64,000 bases of DNA from assembly GCF_006402735.1 (NCBI RefSeq), contig NZ_CP017174.1, positions 4,963,001 to 5,027,000 of the forward strand. Reading direction: 5' to 3'. A program made the translations under genes and the position numbers. Below, piece after piece: positions 62,000 to 64,000 of the stretch (the stretch's first letter is position 1; every line of letters begins with the position of its first letter). Under the pieces are notes generated by a model. The model was not told the DNA's origin, searched no databases, and was given only the letters and a program-made list of their open reading frames with translations. Origin of the DNA: Myxococcus xanthus. GTDB lineage: Bacteria; Myxococcota; Myxococcia; Myxococcales; Myxococcaceae.

Positions 62000-62832
62000 A
62001 GCCCGTCCTGGGAATCGCGGGCTACGTGCTCCGTGAGGCGATGTCGCGCAAGTTCATCCTGGCCTTCATGGTGGGCATCACCCTGGTGCTGACCGTGGTG
62101 GCGCTGAGCTTGCGCATCGAAGTGGTGGACGGAGCGCTCGCGGCGTCTCGGCTGTTCGGCGAGGAGCTTCGCTCGAGCATCCGCTCCGTCGACGTGGCCC
62201 TGCGGCCCGTGTACCAGGCCGCGGCGTTCCTGGTGTTCTACGGCGGCATCCTGTTCGGCATCGTCGCGTGCTCGGACTTCGCGCCGTCGCTGATGTCACC
62301 CGGGCGCATCGAGCACCTGCTGGCGCTGCCCATCCAGCGCTGGCACCTGCTGGCGGGGACGTTCCTGGGCGTGATGGTGCTGGCGCTGGGCGGGACGCTG
62401 TATGGGACGACGGGGCTGGTGCTCATTTTCGGCGTGAAGGCGGGGTACTGGACGGCGGGGCCGCTCATCGCTGGATTGCTGGCGTGCGTGGGCTTCGCGG
62501 CGGTGTACGCGGTGATGCTGACGGCGGCGACGCTGGTGCGCAGCGCGGCGCTGTGCGCGGCCTCCGGCTTCGTCTTCCTGGTGGGAGGAATCATCGCGGG
62601 CTACCGGCAGCAGATGACGCCCTTCTTCGAGGAAGGCTTTGGACGCGAAGCCTTCCGGGCAGTGACGCTGGTGTTGCCGCGGCTGTCCGCGCTGGCCGTG
62701 GCCGCGGGCGACATCGCCGCGTCCACGCCGTTGGAGGTGCGCTCGCTGGGCTTGCTGTTGCTCGGTGTGCTGGTGTTTGGATTCGGAGCCTTGGCGGTGG
62801 GGTTCTGGCGCTTCGAGGGAAAGGATTACTGA
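61996..62832 (+). CDS. ABC-2 transporter permease
   Basis: A 278-residue membrane protein with six hydrophobic helices (about 22-42, 73-95, 112-135, 150-180, 185-203 and 248-270), the standard ABC-2 permease layout. MSRKFILAFMVG opens the first helix, and LMSPGRIEHLLALPIQRW is the usual cytoplasmic loop. It starts with GTG overlapping the ATPase stop, so the two are one exporter. The cargo is unknown. The next gene follows after one base. Confidence 0.88.
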   Translation: MKPVLGIAGYVLREAMSRKFILAFMVGITLVLTVVALSLRIEVVDGALAASRLFGEELRSSIRSVDVALRPVYQAAAFLVFYGGILFGIVACSDFAPSLMSPGRIEHLLALPIQRWHLLAGTFLGVMVLALGGTLYGTTGLVLIFGVKAGYWTAGPLIAGLLACVGFAAVYAVMLTAATLVRSAALCAASGFVFLVGGIIAGYRQQMTPFFEEGFGREAFRAVTLVLPRLSALAVAAGDIAASTPLEVRSLGLLLLGVLVFGFGALAVGFWRFEGKDY

Positions 62833-62833
62833 C

Positions 62834-63946
62834 ATGGACAACCGTGGACGCCGCCGGGTGTGGCTCGTCGTGGCGGCGATGCTGTTCGTGGTGGCCGCGG
62901 TGTTGATGTTCACCGGGCAGGGTGAAGAGCCCGCCATGGAGACGCCGAAGGTGGAATTCCCCCGGCGGATGCGGGCCCCCGAGCGGGAGCGCGCGGAACG
63001 GCGCCGGACGCATGTCCTGCCCGTGCAGGTGGACGCGGGCACGCAGGAGCGCGCGCGCCCCAGGGACCCCTTGCTGGCCGCCCTGCCCCGCGGCGAGGGC
63101 AAGACGGCGGTGGTCATCGAGGCGAACGCGCTGCGGCACTCGCCCATTGGTGAGCTGCTGCTGGACTGCCTGATGCGGGATGGCGGGAAGCGGCTGCAGG
63201 AGCTGCGGAACCTCAGTGGCGTGGACCCGCTCCAGGACCTGGACCGCCTGGTCATCACCGATGAAGGGATGATGCTGTCAGGCAACTTCGGCAACGCGAA
63301 GTTCAAGGAGCTGCTGGGTGAGCGCGTGTCCATGGACTACGGCGAAGGCGCCCGGGTGTACGAGCCGGGCGACATGACGGTGACGCGGCCGGATGGGAGC
63401 ACGGCGCGTGGCCGGAGCGAGGCCGCGGTGGCGACGTGGAACAACGAGCTGCTGGTGATTGGCAAGTCGCCGGACGAGGTGAAGGCGGTGGTGGACCGGG
63501 TGGAGGGCCGCGGTCCGGACGAGCCCCCCGCCATCTCCGAGGGCAGCACCTACGGGGAGATGTATGGCGTGCTCTCCGTGGACCAGCTCGCGCGGCTGTT
63601 GCCCAAGGAGCAGGCGGAGCTGGCGGACCGCATCCGCCGGGTGGCCCAGAACGTGGAGCTCCACGTGGACGCGAGCGGCGATGTGGCGATGGTCGCCGAG
63701 GTCCGCGGCGCGAATGGCGACGAAGTCACGGACCTGGGCAAGACGCTGGGCGCCGCGCTGAGCATGGCGCGCATCAAGGCGCAGGCCGAAGGCGAGAAGG
63801 ACCTGGCGCAGTTGCTCGACTTCGCGCGCGTCCAGCCGGATGGCACGTCCTTCAAGCTGGAGATGGCGGTGCCGCTCGACGTCATCAAGCAGCGACTGGC
63901 GTTCTGCAAGGAAGAGCGGAGTGCGGCGGAGGCGGCTGAGCGATAG
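62834..63946 (+). CDS. Single-pass membrane protein of the exporter operon
   Basis: A 370-residue protein with one N-terminal helix (VWLVVAAMLFVVAAVLMFTG, about 9-28) and a large domain, probably periplasmic. An Arg/Pro-rich linker (40-75) leads to a domain with repeated alpha/beta features (DPLLAALPRGEGKTAVVIEA, DLDRLVITDEGMMLSGNF, NELLVIGKSPDEVKAVVDRV, NVELHVDASGDVAMVAEV). No known family was recognised. It starts one base after the permease stop, so it is probably an accessory subunit or a substrate-handling partner of that exporter. Confidence 0.75.
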   Translation: MDNRGRRRVWLVVAAMLFVVAAVLMFTGQGEEPAMETPKVEFPRRMRAPERERAERRRTHVLPVQVDAGTQERARPRDPLLAALPRGEGKTAVVIEANALRHSPIGELLLDCLMRDGGKRLQELRNLSGVDPLQDLDRLVITDEGMMLSGNFGNAKFKELLGERVSMDYGEGARVYEPGDMTVTRPDGSTARGRSEAAVATWNNELLVIGKSPDEVKAVVDRVEGRGPDEPPAISEGSTYGEMYGVLSVDQLARLLPKEQAELADRIRRVAQNVELHVDASGDVAMVAEVRGANGDEVTDLGKTLGAALSMARIKAQAEGEKDLAQLLDFARVQPDGTSFKLEMAVPLDVIKQRLAFCKEERSAAEAAER

Positions 63947-64000
63947 GCCGGGAGTCGTCGCTTGCGCGCTGTCCACGACGCCCCCTGGCCTTCCCGCCTG
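63947..64000. other. Window end
   Basis: The last 54 bases follow the stop of the exporter-associated gene and hold no recognisable feature. Confidence 0.5.

Noticed and set aside
1-64000. tRNA, rRNA, CRISPR arrays, insertion sequences, phage genes
   Set aside because: None was found on reading the intergenic regions and gene products.

Overview
The window is high-GC DNA from a myxobacterium, almost certainly a Myxococcus species. The best evidence is the light-response block at 48525-51027, where gufA, carQ, carR and carS lie in the order known from Myxococcus xanthus. A DUF2378/TIGR02265 protein and a myxochromide-type (mch) assembly line support this. No rRNA, tRNA, IS element, prophage or CRISPR array was seen.

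Layout. 1-507: end of a leucine-rich-repeat gene cut by the window edge. 550-4843 (minus): a sulfur block with a MoeB/ThiF-like activating enzyme, a TusA-like protein, a CysO-type carrier ending in Gly-Gly, a decayed second E1-like protein, a JAMM peptidase like Mec+, an adenylylsulfate-kinase-like protein and LarE. 4966-7482: a lipoprotein and a NarL-type two-component pair. 7499-13874: a GH5-like lipoprotein, an ABC ATPase with a permease/M1-peptidase fusion, and a DUF2378 protein.

14507-40870 is the centre of the window. It holds an iterative-type PKS (mchA), two NRPS genes (mchB, mchC) and a small membrane protein, joined by ATGA stop/start overlaps. The order is KS-AT-DH-ER-KR-ACP / C-A(MT)-T-C-A-T-E / C-A-T-C-A-T-C-A-T-TE. 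Binding-pocket residues predict N-methyl-Thr, a D-residue with an uncertain code (Ala in known myxochromides), Leu, Pro and a Gln-like residue. This makes a five-residue lipopeptide. The M. xanthus myxochromide A line has six modules (Thr, Ala, Leu, Pro, Ala, Gln), so the second Ala module appears to be missing here.

40956-48509: a DEAD-box helicase with a Gly/Arg-rich tail, an EF-G paralogue with a strong promoter and a possible 33-residue leader ORF, a TPR-like/cyclic-nucleotide-binding protein, an FKBP lipoprotein and a membrane metallophosphoesterase. 48525-51027: gufA and divergent carQRS. CarQ is an ECF sigma factor, CarR its membrane anti-sigma factor and CarS the antirepressor of carotenoid genes. 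A TTTCC-N5-TTTCC element like the CarD site lies between gufA and carQ. 51044-64000: accessory and housekeeping genes, including an AI-2E-family permease, a P1 peptidase, a protein with two ATP-grasp domains, an RDD protein, hemB and a three-gene ABC-2 export operon.

Many starts were moved downstream of the longest open frame, because GC bias leaves long frames open upstream and on the opposite strand.
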